Origin: Firmicutes bacterium UBA6226
GTDB taxonomy: Bacteria > Bacillota_A > Clostridia > Peptostreptococcales > Acidaminobacteraceae
Assembly (NCBI GenBank): GCA_002441045.1
Contig: DJWQ01000104.1
Coordinates: 1-9,598 of the forward strand
Reading direction: 5' to 3'
DNA: 9,598 nucleotides
In this document: in pieces, positions 1-6,503 of the stretch
Layout: each line of letters opens with the position of its first letter
Position numbering within the stretch: position 1 is the stretch's first letter
Notes under the pieces: generated by a model
Database searches by the model: none
What the model was told of the DNA's origin: nothing
What the model saw: only the letters and a program-made list of their open reading frames with translations
Program-made: the position numbers and the translations under genes

Positions 1-22
1 GAATGATATAAGACTTATAGTT

Positions 23-53
23 AAGCGAGCAGGTTCAACCTGCTCGCTTTTTT
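23..53 (+). terminator. Intrinsic terminator of an upstream gene outside the window
   Basis: AAGCGAGCAGGT (23-34) pairs perfectly with ACCTGCTCGCTT (38-49), leaving a three-base loop. The run of T at 48-53 follows directly. A GC-rich 12 bp stem with a U tract is a textbook rho-independent terminator. It closes a transcription unit that begins before the window, so the genes from 124 onward need their own promoter. Confidence 0.93.
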
Positions 54-64
54 GTATACATAGA

Positions 65-93
65 TTGATGAAGCTTTGAAAATATGAGATAAT
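65..93 (+). promoter_or_regulatory. Sigma-A type promoter for the GDT1-glmM operon
   Basis: TTGATG (65-70, four of six consensus bases) is separated by exactly 17 bp from GATAAT (88-93, five of six). It lies just after the upstream terminator and just before the first gene. The predicted transcription start is near position 100, downstream of the ATG at 97. This argues that translation does not begin at 97. Confidence 0.72.
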
Positions 94-112
94 AAAATGC
101 AATGTTACTTTT

Positions 113-118
113 GGGGGA
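113..118 (+). promoter_or_regulatory. Ribosome binding site fixing the start of the GDT1-family gene at 124
   Basis: GGGGGA sits 5 bases before the ATG at 124. The in-frame ATG at 97 has no Shine-Dalgarno sequence and would lie at or before the predicted transcript start, so 124 is preferred. Confidence 0.75.
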
Positions 119-123
119 TAAAA

Positions 124-1146
124 ATGAAGGATTTAATTCAAGCTTTCGCACTCATATTCATAGCGGAAATGGGTGACAAAACACAGATTATGGCAATGGC
201 GTTTGCTACTAGATATAAGATAAAAGATATTTTGATTGGTGTTATGATTGGTTCTTTTTTAAATCATGGACTAGCGATATTACTGGGATCGGTTTTAACA
301 CAGTTTATACCCATAGAAGCGTTACAGCTAGTTGCAGGGGTTTTGTTCGTCGCTTTCGGGCTTTTATCCCTATCAATAGCGGAAGATGAAGAAGAGAATA
401 TGAAAAGTTCTCAATATGGAGCTATTGCAACGGTTGCGCTTGCATTCTTTCTAGGTGAACTCGGGGATAAAACTCAGCTTACTGCGCTAACGCTATCAAC
501 GCAATCATCTGTGCCGGCATTGACCTTATTAGGCACTGTAGCGGGTATGGTCGTTGTAAGTTCAATAGGTATCTTTGTGGGTGCCAAATTAGGTAATAAA
601 ATACCGGAGCATATTATTAGAATCGGCGCGTTTGTTATCTTCATGGCATTTGGTTTAGGCAAAATTTTTGGTTCTGAATACGTACTGAGTATGGGAACGA
701 CATTCCTAGTATTACTTTTAGGAATAATTGTAACATTGACAATTTTTAGAGCGCTGATTTTTAGTAGGCAATTGAAAGAAATTAAAGTTTCTGCTTTAAA
801 GCAGCATGCTGAAGACTTAAGAAATCACAGACTTTTATTGAAGGCAAGCGTGGACCATTTGTGTAAGGGGTGCCATGTTTGTGAGGATCATATTTGCTTG
901 GTAGGGTATATGAAATCTATGCTTTCGGATAGAGTGACCTCAAGTCGATTTGATACTAAAGTGATTGAAAAACTTCAAAACAAATCATTTGATCGATCTA
1001 AGGCTGAACAAATTAAAATTTTACTGGATGAGTACTATTTAAAATATCCAATGGATCGCACCAGCAATCCTGAATTAATGACAATTGAAGCAGCAATCAA
1101 TAGAATTTTAGAAGAGGAATCTTCAATAGCACAACTAATACATTAA
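124..1146 (+). CDS. GDT1/TMEM165 (UPF0016) family cation transporter with Cys-rich C-terminal tail
   Basis: Integral membrane protein of 340 aa, probably a Mn2+ or Ca2+ exporter/antiporter. The family signature E-x-G-D-K-T-Q occurs twice, as EMGDKTQ at residues 15-21 and ELGDKTQ at 112-118. This is the usual two-repeat architecture with three hydrophobic segments per repeat, separated by an acidic linker near 87-91 (EDEEE). Family knowledge: the paired motifs form the cation path, and bacterial members are linked to Mn2+ homeostasis. Unusually, an extra hydrophobic segment (about 192-211) is followed by roughly 125 soluble residues carrying C-x2-C-x2-C-x4-C at 247, 250, 253 and 258, with nearby histidines. 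Ordinary two-repeat members are only about 190-230 aa. The start at 124 is chosen from its GGGGGA site; the ATG at 97 is too close to the promoter. It is separated by 13 bp from glmM and likely cotranscribed with it. Family is secure; substrate is inferred. Confidence 0.88.
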   Translation: MKDLIQAFALIFIAEMGDKTQIMAMAFATRYKIKDILIGVMIGSFLNHGLAILLGSVLTQFIPIEALQLVAGVLFVAFGLLSLSIAEDEEENMKSSQYGAIATVALAFFLGELGDKTQLTALTLSTQSSVPALTLLGTVAGMVVVSSIGIFVGAKLGNKIPEHIIRIGAFVIFMAFGLGKIFGSEYVLSMGTTFLVLLLGIIVTLTIFRALIFSRQLKEIKVSALKQHAEDLRNHRLLLKASVDHLCKGCHVCEDHICLVGYMKSMLSDRVTSSRFDTKVIEKLQNKSFDRSKAEQIKILLDEYYLKYPMDRTSNPELMTIEAAINRILEEESSIAQLIH

Positions 1147-1159
1147 GGGTGAGGTTATT

Positions 1160-2506
1160 ATGGCAAGATTATTTGGAACTGACGGTGTACGAGGCATAGC
1201 AAATGAAGAATTAACAATAGAACTTGCGATGAACTTAGGGAAATATGGCGCACACGTTATTACACAGGGAAAACCTAAAGCAAAAATACTGGTTGGTAAA
1301 GATACAAGAATTTCTGGGGATATGCTTGAAGCGGCGTTGTCTTCTGGTATACTATCAGTTGGCTGTGATGTTATCAACGTAGGTGTAATTCCAACACCTG
1401 CAATTGCTAAGCTCGTTAGAGTTTTAGAAGCAGATGCAGGCGTTATGATATCTGCTTCACACAATCCAGTTGCTTTTAATGGGATAAAATTTTTCAATAG
1501 CGAAGGTTTAAAACTATCTGATCAAATTGAAGATGAAATAGAAAATATGATTCTATCAGGTGCAGCAGTTGCTAAGCCAACTGGAACACACATTGGACAT
1601 GTTAGATCCTATGAGAACGCTGAAAATGAATATATGGACTATGTGATTTCAACTTTAGAGGGTATGAATTTTGAAGGTCTTAAAGTTGCGATGGACTGTG
1701 CAAATGGCGCAGCTTCGTCAGTAGCGCCTCAAACGATGAATCGTTTAGATGCAAAGGTTTATAACATTCATCACGAACCAGACGGAACGAATATTAACGA
1801 AAATTGTGGTTCCACACATTTGGGAGATTTGATAAAGTTTGTTAAAGTTGTTGGTGCAGATGTTGGCCTAGCATTTGATGGGGATGCGGATCGATTATTA
1901 GCTATCGATGAAAATGGCATGTTGGTTGATGGGGATAAAATTATGGCCATCTGTGGAAAGGCACTCGCAGAAAAAGGGCATTTGAAGGATAATACGATTG
2001 TTTCAACTGTTATGAGTAACTTAGGTTTTGATATTGCTTTAAAAGAGAATAACTTAAAATCCTTAAAAACACAAGTTGGAGACAGATATGTTCTTGAAGA
2101 AATGCTAGCAAAGGGCTATCAATTAGGTGGAGAACAATCCGGACATATTATTTTTTTAGAGCACAATACAACTGGTGATGGTCTTTTAACAGCCGTTCAA
2201 CTTCTTCGCGTTATGAAAGAAACCGGCAAAAAACTCTCTGAACTAGCTTCTATGATGACGGTATACCCTCAAGTTTTAAAAAATGCAAAGGTGCCTAACG
2301 ATAAAAAACATACTTTTAGTGAAAATTTAGTTGTATCTGAAAAGATCAAAGAAATTGAAGATAAATTCCATGGAAAAGGACGTGTATTAATTCGACCTTC
2401 AGGAACAGAACCACTGGTTAGGGTGATGATCGAAGGTGAAAATCAAGAAGAACTTGAGCGTGAAGCGATTGGTTTAGTGGAATTAATTGAAAAAGAAATG
2501 AATTAA
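1160..2506 (+). CDS. glmM: Phosphoglucosamine mutase GlmM
   Basis: Cytosolic enzyme of 448 aa that interconverts glucosamine-6-phosphate and glucosamine-1-phosphate, the step feeding UDP-N-acetylglucosamine and hence peptidoglycan. All four phosphohexomutase signatures are present in order. The phosphoserine loop ISASHNP has the catalytic serine at residue 100. The metal-binding loop DGDADR is at 240-245, the sugar-specificity loop GGEQSGH at 323-329, and the phosphate-binding loop RPSGTEP at 412-418. The length matches bacterial GlmM, and the N-terminus (MARLFGTDGVRG) is canonical. A GGGTGAGG ribosome binding site lies just before the ATG. The gene follows the GDT1-family gene by 13 bp. The frequent Firmicutes partners cdaA and cdaR are not upstream, and no glmS or glmS ribozyme follows. 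Confidence 0.97.
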   Translation: MARLFGTDGVRGIANEELTIELAMNLGKYGAHVITQGKPKAKILVGKDTRISGDMLEAALSSGILSVGCDVINVGVIPTPAIAKLVRVLEADAGVMISASHNPVAFNGIKFFNSEGLKLSDQIEDEIENMILSGAAVAKPTGTHIGHVRSYENAENEYMDYVISTLEGMNFEGLKVAMDCANGAASSVAPQTMNRLDAKVYNIHHEPDGTNINENCGSTHLGDLIKFVKVVGADVGLAFDGDADRLLAIDENGMLVDGDKIMAICGKALAEKGHLKDNTIVSTVMSNLGFDIALKENNLKSLKTQVGDRYVLEEMLAKGYQLGGEQSGHIIFLEHNTTGDGLLTAVQLLRVMKETGKKLSELASMMTVYPQVLKNAKVPNDKKHTFSENLVVSEKIKEIEDKFHGKGRVLIRPSGTEPLVRVMIEGENQEELEREAIGLVELIEKEMN

Positions 2507-2574
2507 AGTAGCGATTTATAACACAGAAAAAGTAGCTGTGTCAATAAGAGCACTTATCTTTTGTTTTAAATGAC

Positions 2575-2609
2575 AAACCCAGAAAATCATTGTGATTATC
2601 TGGGTTTTA
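2575..2609 (+). terminator. Probable terminator after glmM, possibly shared with convergent mnmH
   Basis: AAACCCAGA (2575-2583) pairs with TCTGGGTTT (2599-2607). After one A-A mismatch, five more pairs (2585-2589 with 2593-2597) close on a three-base loop. On the + strand a short T run (2605-2608) follows. On the - strand the trailing sequence is only weakly T-rich. The rest of the 191 bp gap (2507-2697) between the convergent glmM and mnmH genes holds one weaker 6 bp hairpin (ACACAG/CTGTGT, 2521-2541) and no credible gene. Confidence 0.68.
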
Positions 2610-2697
2610 TTAAGTTGCAGATGAATTGATTTAAAATTTAAGGACATGATATCCGAAGCATTTATTGGTGTTGAGTTGTAGAGATTGACACATAAAG

Positions 2698-3729
2698 CTA
2701 AACCAATGTGGGTAACAAATTACAAATATCATTAGCAGTTGTTTCATAACTTAATACTTCAAATTCCTTTAAGTGCGTATGAGAGGTGATACTTTTTCTA
2801 TAGATAGGGTCATAATGCACTTCTAGAATTCTTTTTGTAAAGGATTCAAAATCTTTAGAGGCTATAAGTGCTGTAAGTTCTGTCATATGCTCATTGGATA
2901 GATAAGGCTTTAACTTTTCAATCGCTATATCTAGCTGTAAAGTAAAAGCATCATCAGCTGTATAATCTTTAAGTAGCTCACGAACGCGAAAATCAATACT
3001 TGCAGTTAAAAGTAGAAACTTTCCTTCTTGCATCTTTTCAAACATCAATTTAGGGACAAAAACTTTTCCTATTCGTCTTGATTCTGATTCTATGAAACAA
3101 TAGGATTGATGAATCTTTTTTAATTGATGATAAAGATTGTTTTCAAACATTTGAACACTTTGAAAACCATCTGTACCAATTGCCCCTAGATGTGATCCTT
3201 TATGATTAGCAGCAGCTTCAAGATCAATAACAGGTTGACCAAGTTTTATTAATTCTTCTAAAACATGAGTCTTTCCAACGCCTGTTAGACCATTGAGTAC
3301 GATAAAATCTGGATAATTCTCAAAGGGTTGATTTAGTTTTTTAAGGACTTCAGTCCGATATGCTTTATAACCACCTTGAATCCAATAAACGGGAATATCA
3401 ATACTTCTCATTAGAAGGGCAATAGATCGACTTCTATAACCACCTCGTGCACAGTAAAAGATTATTTTTTTATAAGGATATTTTTTTTTGAGTTCAAATA
3501 GTGTATCATAGAATATATGCAGTTTTTCAGACCCGTACTTTAGTCCTAACCGTTTGGCTTCTTCTACAGATGCATTTTTATAAATCCAACCGACCTCATG
3601 TCGTTCTAAGTCATACAGTATTGGGAGATTAATCGCATCGACAATATGTCCATTTTTATATTCAGATTCACTTCTTACGTCTATAAAAACTGCTTCATCA
3701 TTTGGGTTATAGGGTATAGCTTGATACAT
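2698..3729 (-). CDS. mnmH: tRNA 2-selenouridine synthase MnmH (SelU/YbbB)
   Basis: Cytosolic enzyme of 343 aa that converts 2-thiouridine at the wobble position of certain tRNAs to 2-selenouridine using selenophosphate, by way of a geranylated intermediate. The N-terminal rhodanese domain (about residues 10-130) has the catalytic loop CARGGYRSRS with the cysteine at 93, followed by the family-typical WIQGGYKAYR. The C-terminal P-loop domain has GLTGVGKT at 147-154 and the characteristic DLEAAANHKGSHLG at 169-182. The length is close to E. coli MnmH (364 aa). The open frame extends 21 codons upstream to 3792, but the ATG at 3727-3729 has a strong AAGGAAG site 5 bases away and matches the expected N-terminus of the rhodanese domain. 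The predicted promoter also lies inside that extension. The gene is divergent from the HD-GYP gene and convergent with glmM. It needs SelD, which is not in the window. Confidence 0.95.
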   Translation of the reverse strand: MYQAIPYNPNDEAVFIDVRSESEYKNGHIVDAINLPILYDLERHEVGWIYKNASVEEAKRLGLKYGSEKLHIFYDTLFELKKKYPYKKIIFYCARGGYRSRSIALLMRSIDIPVYWIQGGYKAYRTEVLKKLNQPFENYPDFIVLNGLTGVGKTHVLEELIKLGQPVIDLEAAANHKGSHLGAIGTDGFQSVQMFENNLYHQLKKIHQSYCFIESESRRIGKVFVPKLMFEKMQEGKFLLLTASIDFRVRELLKDYTADDAFTLQLDIAIEKLKPYLSNEHMTELTALIASKDFESFTKRILEVHYDPIYRKSITSHTHLKEFEVLSYETTANDICNLLPTLV

Positions 3730-3734
3730 AACGT

Positions 3735-3741
3735 CTTCCTT
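3735..3741 (-). promoter_or_regulatory. Ribosome binding site fixing the mnmH start at 3729
   Basis: On the - strand AAGGAAG lies 5 bases before the ATG at 3729-3727. No comparable site precedes the farther upstream in-frame ATG codons. Confidence 0.75.
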
Positions 3742-3760
3742 TAATTTTGTCTTTAATAGC

Positions 3761-3789
3761 ATCATAACATAAATAGATAGTTGTGAGAA
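3761..3789 (-). promoter_or_regulatory. Extended -10 promoter for mnmH
   Basis: On the - strand, TGTTATGAT (3769-3761) is an extended -10 element (TGn followed by TATGAT, five of six consensus). A weak -35, TTCTCA (3789-3784), lies 17 bp upstream. The predicted transcript starts near 3754, giving a leader of about 25 bases before the ATG at 3729. It would exclude a start at 3792. I see no equally clear promoter for the divergent HD-GYP gene in the 82 bp between the two genes. Confidence 0.55.
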
Positions 3790-3811
3790 CAATTAGAATG
3801 AGAGGTGAACC

Positions 3812-4882
3812 ATGCGTTTAATTAATATTAATGATGTAGAAGTGGGTAGTGTGATTGCTAAGCCTGTATATGATTCTAAGCTTTCGCTTTTAATAAATAG
3901 GGGAACTGTACTATCTGAAATACTAATAAAAAAATTAATTCTAGCAGATATAAGACACCTTTATATTGACGACGAACTATCAAGAGGCGTTGAACTTGAT
4001 CCAATGATATCAGATGAAATTAAACTTCAAGCGATTGTTGTTATGAAGACGATTTATGATTCACAGACTATAAAAAATGATAAAAATAGTGAAGAAGTTC
4101 GTGAGGGTACAATAAAGGAATTAAAAGACATTGTTGATGATATCATCACTGAAATTTATGCTAGAAATGAACAAAAGTATTACAGCACTGAGCTAATGGG
4201 AGCAGAAATGTACCATTATAATCACGCAGTTGAAGTTATGATTCTCTCTTTACTAATTGGTAGAAGGATGGGGCTTGATAGAGAAAAGTTACTAAAATTA
4301 GGTATGGGGGCAATACTTGCAGATATTGGAAAAGTGAAAGTGCCTTCTGAGATTTTGAATAAAAAAGGTAAGTTAGACGTAGCTGAGTTTGAAGAAATGA
4401 AACGACATGTGGATTATAGTTATCACATTTTAAAAGACCTCGTTAGTTTATCTTCCCTTTCAAGACAAATTGTACTCTTACATCATGAGAAGCTAGATGG
4501 AAGTGGCTACCCAAATGGATTTGTTGGCGATCAAATACCTTTATTGGTTAGAATCGTTACGATGTGTGATATATTTAGTGCCATTGTATCCGACAGGACA
4601 TATAACAATAGAATTTCAGTGGATACAGCGATTGAAATTTTAAGAAGTGCAACCCCTGCTAAGTTAGATCAAGACGTATTTTTAGCTTTAATGCAAGTAA
4701 TAGATGTTTATCCACCGGGTACATTGGTTGAACTTAGCAATGGAAAAACAGCAATTGTCATTGCGAATAATCCGAATTCCCCTACGCGTCCAGTTTTAAA
4801 ACAAATAGAGGATGGTATGCAGATTGATATGCTGCAGGAATTAACAATTTTTATTAAGAAAGTACTTTCAAGACTCCCATGA
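3812..4882 (+). CDS. HD-GYP domain protein with degenerate HD doublet (Ala-Asp)
   Basis: Soluble 356 aa protein related to cyclic-di-GMP phosphodiesterases. Residues 1-60 match the small N-terminal domain often found in clostridial HD-GYP proteins, about 65-125 is a helical linker, and about 130-300 is the HD-GYP domain. A C-terminal 'PPGTLVELSNGKTAIV' segment (301-316) is also typical. Visible conserved residues include His138 (NHAVEV), His199, His224-His225, the GYP motif in DGSGYPNG (229-236), and Asp253 with the following SDRTY. The metal-binding doublet, normally HDIGK, reads ADIGK (Ala170-Asp171). The codon is GCA at 4319-4321, which is not one base away from any His codon. The protein may therefore be catalytically weak, altered in metal use, or a c-di-GMP sensor. 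The AGAGGTGA site just before the ATG supports the start. No receiver, GGDEF or membrane domain is present. Family is secure; activity is uncertain. Confidence 0.9.
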   Translation: MRLININDVEVGSVIAKPVYDSKLSLLINRGTVLSEILIKKLILADIRHLYIDDELSRGVELDPMISDEIKLQAIVVMKTIYDSQTIKNDKNSEEVREGTIKELKDIVDDIITEIYARNEQKYYSTELMGAEMYHYNHAVEVMILSLLIGRRMGLDREKLLKLGMGAILADIGKVKVPSEILNKKGKLDVAEFEEMKRHVDYSYHILKDLVSLSSLSRQIVLLHHEKLDGSGYPNGFVGDQIPLLVRIVTMCDIFSAIVSDRTYNNRISVDTAIEILRSATPAKLDQDVFLALMQVIDVYPPGTLVELSNGKTAIVIANNPNSPTRPVLKQIEDGMQIDMLQELTIFIKKVLSRLP

Positions 4883-4894
4883 GGAGTTTTTTTT
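4873..4894 (+). terminator. Intrinsic terminator overlapping the HD-GYP stop codon
   Basis: ACTCC (4873-4877) pairs with GGAGT (4883-4887), and an eight-base T run (4887-4894) follows. The TGA stop (4880-4882) lies inside the five-base loop. The core stem is short but can be lengthened by A-U and G-U pairs with the T run. It separates the HD-GYP gene from glpK, whose start is only 42 bases farther on. Confidence 0.72.
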
Positions 4895-4904
4895 ATGTCC
4901 GCCA

Positions 4905-4932
4905 TATGATAGTATAAAACTAATGGAGGAGA
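4905..4932 (+). promoter_or_regulatory. Candidate glpK promoter and ribosome binding site
   Basis: Two overlapping -10-like hexamers, TATGAT (4905-4910) and TATAAA (4913-4918), lie between the terminator and glpK. Neither has a convincing -35: the sequence 17 bp upstream falls in the terminator's arm or T run. GGAGGAGA (4925-4932) is a strong ribosome binding site for the ATG at 4937. No catabolite-responsive element (cre) was recognised in this gap. A promoter here would give a very short leader, so an activator or readthrough from upstream remains possible. Confidence 0.4.
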
Positions 4933-4936
4933 GATT

Positions 4937-6436
4937 ATGGATAAGAAGTATATTCTAGCATTAGATCAAGGAACGACAAGTTCTAGAGCCATTTTATTTG
5001 ATCATTCTGGTCGAGTTATAAAAACTGCACAAAAAGAGTTTACACAATATTATCCTGTTGCTGGATGGGTGGAGCATGATCCTATGGAAATTTGGGGGAC
5101 ACAGTCGGGTGTCGCTAGAGAGGTGCTAGAAACTGCAGGAGTAAGTACTCAAGAAATTGCTGCGATTGGCATAACCAATCAAAGAGAAACGGTTGTCATT
5201 TGGGATAAAAGAACTGGCAAACCTATTTATAATGCGATCGTATGGCAATGTAGGAGAACTGCAGACATCTGTGATACTTTAATAGAACAAGGCTATGAAG
5301 CATATATAAAAGAAAAAACAGGACTTGTTGTAGACGCTTACTTTTCAGGAACTAAAATCAAATGGATTTTAGACCATGTTGAAGACGCAAGACAACTGGC
5401 AACTGAAGGACATTTACTATTTGGGAATATAGATACTTGGTTGATCTGGAATTTGACACGTGGCAAAGTACATGCAACGGATTATTCTAATGCATCAAGA
5501 ACCATGTTGTTTGATATAAATGAACTCAAATGGGATCAAAAATTATTGGAGGTCCTTGATATCCCTTCTACTATGATGCCGGAAGTAAGAAACACTTCTG
5601 GAATATTTGGTGTTACTGATCCATTTACTTTCGGAGGTGCTGAAATTCCAATAGCCAGTGCTGCGGGGGATCAGCAAGCTGCTTTATTTGGACAGATGTG
5701 TTTTTTACCTGGTACAGTAAAAAACACTTATGGTACTGGATGTTTTATGCTCATGAATACAGGAGAAGTCAAACATCAATCTAGCAATGGATTAATAACG
5801 ACAATCGCATGGGGAATAGATGGAAAAATCACTTATGCACTTGAAGGGTCTATTTTTATTGCTGGTGCTGCTATTCAGTGGTTGAGAGATGAGATGGGTT
5901 TAATCTCAAGTGCAGCTGAAAGTGAAGTTTTAGCAAGACAAGTAGAAGATTCAAATGGTGTCTTTGTGGTTCCTGCGTTTGCGGGATTAGGTGCACCTTA
6001 TTGGGATATGTATGCTCGTGGAGCGATAATTGGTTTAACACGAGGCGTCAATAGAAAACATATCGTTAGAGCGACACTTGAATCGTTGGCTTATCAAACG
6101 AGAGATGTAATTGAGGCGATGCAGGAAGACTCAGGTTTGAAACTAAGACGATTAAAAGTTGACGGTGGCGCTACAGCAAACAATTTTTTAATGCAGTTTC
6201 AGTCAGATGTTTTGGGCAGTCAAGTGATTCGACCTAAAGTTACTGAGACGACAGCTTTAGGTGCAGCTTATTTGGCAGGACTTGCGGTTGGTTTTTGGAA
6301 CAATTTAGAAGAATTAACCAATCAATTTGAAGTGGATCTTGAATTTAACCCTCAATTGCAACCGTTAAAAAGAGAGAAGCTTTATGCTAACTGGAAAAGA
6401 GCAGTTAAAAGAACTATGGACTGGGAAACCGATTAA
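4937..6436 (+). CDS. glpK: Glycerol kinase GlpK
   Basis: Cytosolic FGGY-family kinase of 499 aa that phosphorylates glycerol to sn-glycerol-3-phosphate with ATP. The length is standard. The N-terminal phosphate-binding loop is [10 protein letters not shown] (8-17). The glycerol-binding NQRET is at 81-85, and IVWQCRRT (101-108) follows. The catalytic aspartate lies in [11 protein letters not shown] (Asp245). The late signatures 'GAPYWD', 'LKVDGGA' and '[17 protein letters not shown]' are all present. In many low-GC Gram-positive GlpK proteins a histidine about 14 residues before that aspartate (His230/His232) is phosphorylated by HPr. Here the aligned position in [13 protein letters not shown] is Thr231, suggesting that PTS control is absent. 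The start is supported by GGAGGAGA. The gene heads a cluster with the GlpA-like gene 67 bp downstream, and glpF is not adjacent. Confidence 0.97.
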   Translation: MDKKYILALDQGTTSSRAILFDHSGRVIKTAQKEFTQYYPVAGWVEHDPMEIWGTQSGVAREVLETAGVSTQEIAAIGITNQRETVVIWDKRTGKPIYNAIVWQCRRTADICDTLIEQGYEAYIKEKTGLVVDAYFSGTKIKWILDHVEDARQLATEGHLLFGNIDTWLIWNLTRGKVHATDYSNASRTMLFDINELKWDQKLLEVLDIPSTMMPEVRNTSGIFGVTDPFTFGGAEIPIASAAGDQQAALFGQMCFLPGTVKNTYGTGCFMLMNTGEVKHQSSNGLITTIAWGIDGKITYALEGSIFIAGAAIQWLRDEMGLISSAAESEVLARQVEDSNGVFVVPAFAGLGAPYWDMYARGAIIGLTRGVNRKHIVRATLESLAYQTRDVIEAMQEDSGLKLRRLKVDGGATANNFLMQFQSDVLGSQVIRPKVTETTALGAAYLAGLAVGFWNNLEELTNQFEVDLEFNPQLQPLKREKLYANWKRAVKRTMDWETD

Positions 6437-6503
6437 TCAAATAGTCGAGTTTGAAATCGTTTAGGAAAAATGACTGATGGAAATATAAGTTAAGGAGGTT
6501 AGC

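Noticed and set aside
1135..1497. 120-codon open frame on the - strand
   Set aside because: It lies opposite the highly conserved start of glmM, shows no recognisable domain and has low-complexity composition. It is a shadow frame.
2570..2629. 19-codon + strand open frame in the glmM-mnmH gap
   Set aside because: It spans the terminator hairpin and has no ribosome binding site.
2685..2690. Perfect TTGACA hexamer on the + strand
   Set aside because: No -10 element stands 16-18 bp downstream, and transcription would run antisense into mnmH.
2507..2697. Possible glmS ribozyme or other riboswitch after glmM
   Set aside because: No glmS gene follows, and the only structures are simple hairpins in a convergent intergenic region.
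4708..4905. 65-codon - strand open frame over the HD-GYP 3' end
   Set aside because: It runs through the terminator and antisense to conserved HD-GYP sequence, and it resembles no known protein.
6437..6503. Possible terminator or promoter between glpK and the GlpA-like gene
   Set aside because: The only inverted repeat (TCAAA/TTTGA) is five base pairs without a T run, and no -35/-10 pair was found. The two genes are probably cotranscribed.
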